Positions 61,922 to 64,000 of a stretch of 64,000 nucleotides of DNA are shown in pieces (position 1 is the first letter of the stretch; each line of letters opens with the position of its first letter). Made by a program: the position numbers and the translations under genes. Location of the stretch: assembly GCF_001612805.1 (NCBI RefSeq), contig NZ_BDBD01000013.1, forward strand, positions 89,022-153,021, read 5' to 3'. Under the pieces are notes generated by a model. The model was not told where the DNA came from and searched no databases. It saw only the letters and a program-made list of their open reading frames with translations. Origin of the DNA: Nocardia coubleae NBRC 108252 (GTDB taxonomy: Bacteria; Actinomycetota; Actinomycetes; Mycobacteriales; Mycobacteriaceae).

Positions 61922-63769
61922 TCAGAACTGACCGTGCTGGTACTGGCCCGGCTGGAACTGCCCGGTCTGGAACTGGGCCTGCATACCCGGCTGGAACTGC
62001 TGCTGGCCGTGGTAGCCGAAATCGTCGGCGACCATCGCGGCCAGCTCCAACAGGGCGCGCCGGGTCGGCTTGCTCACCAGTTCGAGGTCGATCTCGGCGC
62101 CCTCGGCCAGGTGGTCGTCGAACGGGACGACCTGCACCGCGCGGGTGCGGTCGAGGAACAGCTTGCGCAGCTGGTCCAGGTCGACCGTCGAGGCACCGCG
62201 CCGCGACGCGTTCACCACCACGACCGTGCGCTCGACCAGCTTGGAGTAACCGTGGTGGTCGAGCCAGTCCAGCGTTGCCGACGCACTGCGCGCACCGTCG
62301 ATCGCGGGCGAGGTGACCAGCACCAGCGAGCTCGCCATATCCAGCACACCGGCCATCGCCGAGTGCATCAGACCGGTGCCGCAGTCGGTGAGGATGATGT
62401 TGTAGAACGACTGCAGGATGCCGATCGCCTTGCGGTAATCGGCCTCGCTGAACGCCTCCGACACGGCCGGGTCCTGCTCGGACGCAAGCACTTCCAGCCG
62501 GCTCGGCGCCTGCGAGGTGTGCGCACGCACATCCGAGTAGCGGGTGATGCTCTGGTCCTCGAGCAGGTTGCGCACCGTCGAACGGGTCTGGCGCGGCACC
62601 CGGTGGGCGAGGGTGCCCAGGTCGGGGTTGGCGTCGATGGCGATCACGCGGTCACCACGCTGGGAGGCGAAGGTGGAGCCGAGGCCGACGGTGGTCGTCG
62701 TCTTACCGACACCACCCTTGAGCGAGAGGATCGCGATCCGGTAGTCGCCGCGCACCGGCTGATTCACCCGCTCGACGAGGTCGCGATGCACCACATCGGC
62801 CGCCGACTCACCCGGGTTGATGACACCACCGGACACCTTGTGCACAGCCTTGCGCCACCCGCTGCGCGGCGACTTACGCGCCCGCTTCAGCAGATTCAGG
62901 TCGTTGACCGAATGACCCGGCTGCCCGGGCTGCGTCATGTGCTGCGGCTGGAACGGCTGCTGCTGCGGTGCGCCCCACTGCTGGCCGGGCGCTCCCATCG
63001 GCGCGCCACCGGGGAACTGCCCCTGCGGCTGCATCGGCTGCCCACCGAATTCACCCGGTTGCGGTTGACCCGGCTGCCCGAACTCGCCCGGTTGCGGTTG
63101 ACCCGGCATCTGGCCGGGCTGCCCGAATTCTCCGGACGGCATCTGACCCGGCTGGCCGAACTCGCCCGGCGGCGGACCCGGCGGCATCCCGCCCTGCATG
63201 GGCGGCTGGTACATCGGAGGGGGCGGCGGCGCCCAGCTGTAGATCGGCTCCGACTGCGGGCCCTGCGGCGCGACCGGTTCCTGTCCCGGGAACTGCGGCT
63301 GTTCCTGGCCCGGGAACTGCTGTCCGGGGAACTGCGGCTGATCGAACCCGGCCTGCGGTTCCTGGCCCGGATGCTGCGGCGGCGCACCGGGATACGGCTG
63401 CTCACCCGTCGGATACTGACCCGGCTGACCCGGCCACGGCTGCTGCTCCGGGGCATTCGCCACCGGGTGCGCGCCACCGCTCTGATACGGGTCGGGCACC
63501 GAAAACGTGTTCTGCGCAAAAGGTCCGGGCACGAACCCGCCCGGCTGGAAGACGGTCTGCTCGGAGATCCCGACCTCCGCCTCGGCGGGCGGCTGCTCAT
63601 CGGGCTTGTCGGTGCTCTCGGCCGCCGGTTCGGCAGCGGCCTCGACGGCTTCGTTCTCGTCGTCGCGCACCGTCTGCACCCCGGAGGGACCGGACGCAGC
63701 GTCGGCCGTATCAGCCGACGGACTCTGCAGCCAGGGCGGAGAAGTCGGATTATGGTCGTTGTCGGTCAC
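61922..63769 (-). CDS. espI: EspI-like MinD/ParA-family ATPase with Pro/Gln-rich N-terminus
   Basis: 615 residues from GTG 63769 with GGGGGA upstream. The first 300 residues are Pro/Gln/Gly-rich and acidic, with repeated GEFGQPGQ units. A conserved basic region (LLKRARKSPRSGWRKAVHKV) leads to a MinD-type ATPase: deviant Walker A KGGVGKTTTT (351-360), Walker B-like FYNIILTDCGTGLMHSAMAG. This matches EspI (Rv3876) of ESX-1, reported to modulate secretion at low ATP. Its ESX partners may lie beyond the right edge. Confidence 0.85.
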   Translation of the reverse strand: MTDNDHNPTSPPWLQSPSADTADAASGPSGVQTVRDDENEAVEAAAEPAAESTDKPDEQPPAEAEVGISEQTVFQPGGFVPGPFAQNTFSVPDPYQSGGAHPVANAPEQQPWPGQPGQYPTGEQPYPGAPPQHPGQEPQAGFDQPQFPGQQFPGQEQPQFPGQEPVAPQGPQSEPIYSWAPPPPPMYQPPMQGGMPPGPPPGEFGQPGQMPSGEFGQPGQMPGQPQPGEFGQPGQPQPGEFGGQPMQPQGQFPGGAPMGAPGQQWGAPQQQPFQPQHMTQPGQPGHSVNDLNLLKRARKSPRSGWRKAVHKVSGGVINPGESAADVVHRDLVERVNQPVRGDYRIAILSLKGGVGKTTTTVGLGSTFASQRGDRVIAIDANPDLGTLAHRVPRQTRSTVRNLLEDQSITRYSDVRAHTSQAPSRLEVLASEQDPAVSEAFSEADYRKAIGILQSFYNIILTDCGTGLMHSAMAGVLDMASSLVLVTSPAIDGARSASATLDWLDHHGYSKLVERTVVVVNASRRGASTVDLDQLRKLFLDRTRAVQVVPFDDHLAEGAEIDLELVSKPTRRALLELAAMVADDFGYHGQQQFQPGMQAQFQTGQFQPGQYQHGQF

Positions 63770-64000
63770 AGTTCCCCCACTTGCTCGATCGACTCGAGCA
63801 GGAAAGTCGGCCTGAATGTGCACTAAAACGCTAACACGGAGCTGCCTTACGTGAGGTCCCGGTGTACTGGCAGGTAGGCCGCCACCCCCCAGTCCGACAG
63901 CACACCTAAGTCCGCCACGACCGCATTCCCAGCCCCCACCTTTCCCCGACCTCGAGGAGGGGACGCCGCGAAGCGGCGTAGCGGCCCGGCCGCGCGAACA
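63770..64000. other. Right-edge intergenic region
   Basis: No gene recognised. It should hold the espI promoter. Inverted repeats: TGCTCGA/TCGAGCA (63782-63788, 63794-63800) just upstream of espI, and ACGCCGC-GAA-GCGGCGT (63963-63979), a possible terminator of a gene beyond the edge. Confidence 0.4.

Noticed and set aside
63000..63420. Tandem DNA repeat or CRISPR-like array in espI
   Set aside because: The periodicity comes from degenerate codons for a Pro/Gly/Gln-rich protein tail; no constant repeat with variable spacers.

Overview
This is a high-GC actinobacterial chromosome segment, most likely from Nocardia or a close relative in the Mycobacteriales. The backbone follows a Mycobacterium tuberculosis block as I remember it (about Rv3712 to Rv3722c): an Rv3722c-type aminotransferase beside the SRP RNA, dnaX, the 10-methyl fatty acid pair tmsA/tmsB, an SRPBCC protein, ybaB-recR, and murT/gatD. 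A type VII secretion mycosin, an EspI-like ATPase and PknK support the same placement. No rRNA, phage, transposase or CRISPR array was seen. All functional calls come from reading translated sequence and motifs by eye; no search was run.

Layout. 1-7.3 kb: MMPL transporter with a divergent TetR regulator, an Rrf2 regulator, two perfect DnaA boxes, and a heterodimeric ABC exporter. 7.3-12.4 kb: tgt, a YhhQ-type transporter and gluQ, together resembling a queuosine salvage and modification neighbourhood, interleaved with small membrane proteins. 12.4-18.0 kb: accessory-looking stretch with DUF397, a WS/DGAT-like acyltransferase that carries DnaA-like boxes inside its coding sequence, two XRE regulators with small companion ORFs, a ThrE-type exporter and a DUF5994 protein. 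18.0-25.5 kb: tRNA-Ser(GGA), membrane-anchored protein, TetR, SRP RNA, aminotransferase, methyltransferase, HhH-GPD protein, secreted protein, and a ROK regulator behind a cysteine-rich leader peptide with an apparent attenuator. 25.5-36 kb: DUF2207 protein, zinc metallopeptidase, dnaX, fadA-fadB. 36-43 kb: Phd-like/toxin-like pair, cupin, two exported or anchored proteins, PknK. 43-50 kb: tmsB/tmsA, SRPBCC, VOC/MerR pair, ybaB-recR. 50-58 kb: ATP-grasp/alpha-E protein with transglutaminase partner, VapBC, gatD/murT, Tat-exported FAD oxidoreductase. 58-64 kb: mycosin, EamA transporter with divergent LysR, EspI-like ATPase.

Shared biology. Envelope and lipid functions dominate: MMPL export, tuberculostearic-type fatty acid synthesis, beta-oxidation, WS/DGAT-like acyl transfer, lipid II amidation and type VII secretion. 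The most interesting items are the leaderless polycysteine leader plus terminator in front of a ROK regulator, DnaA-box clusters outside an origin context, the queuosine neighbourhood, the iteron operator of a small XRE regulator, and an 8-bp-arm palindrome overlapping the start of a probably leaderless LysR gene.
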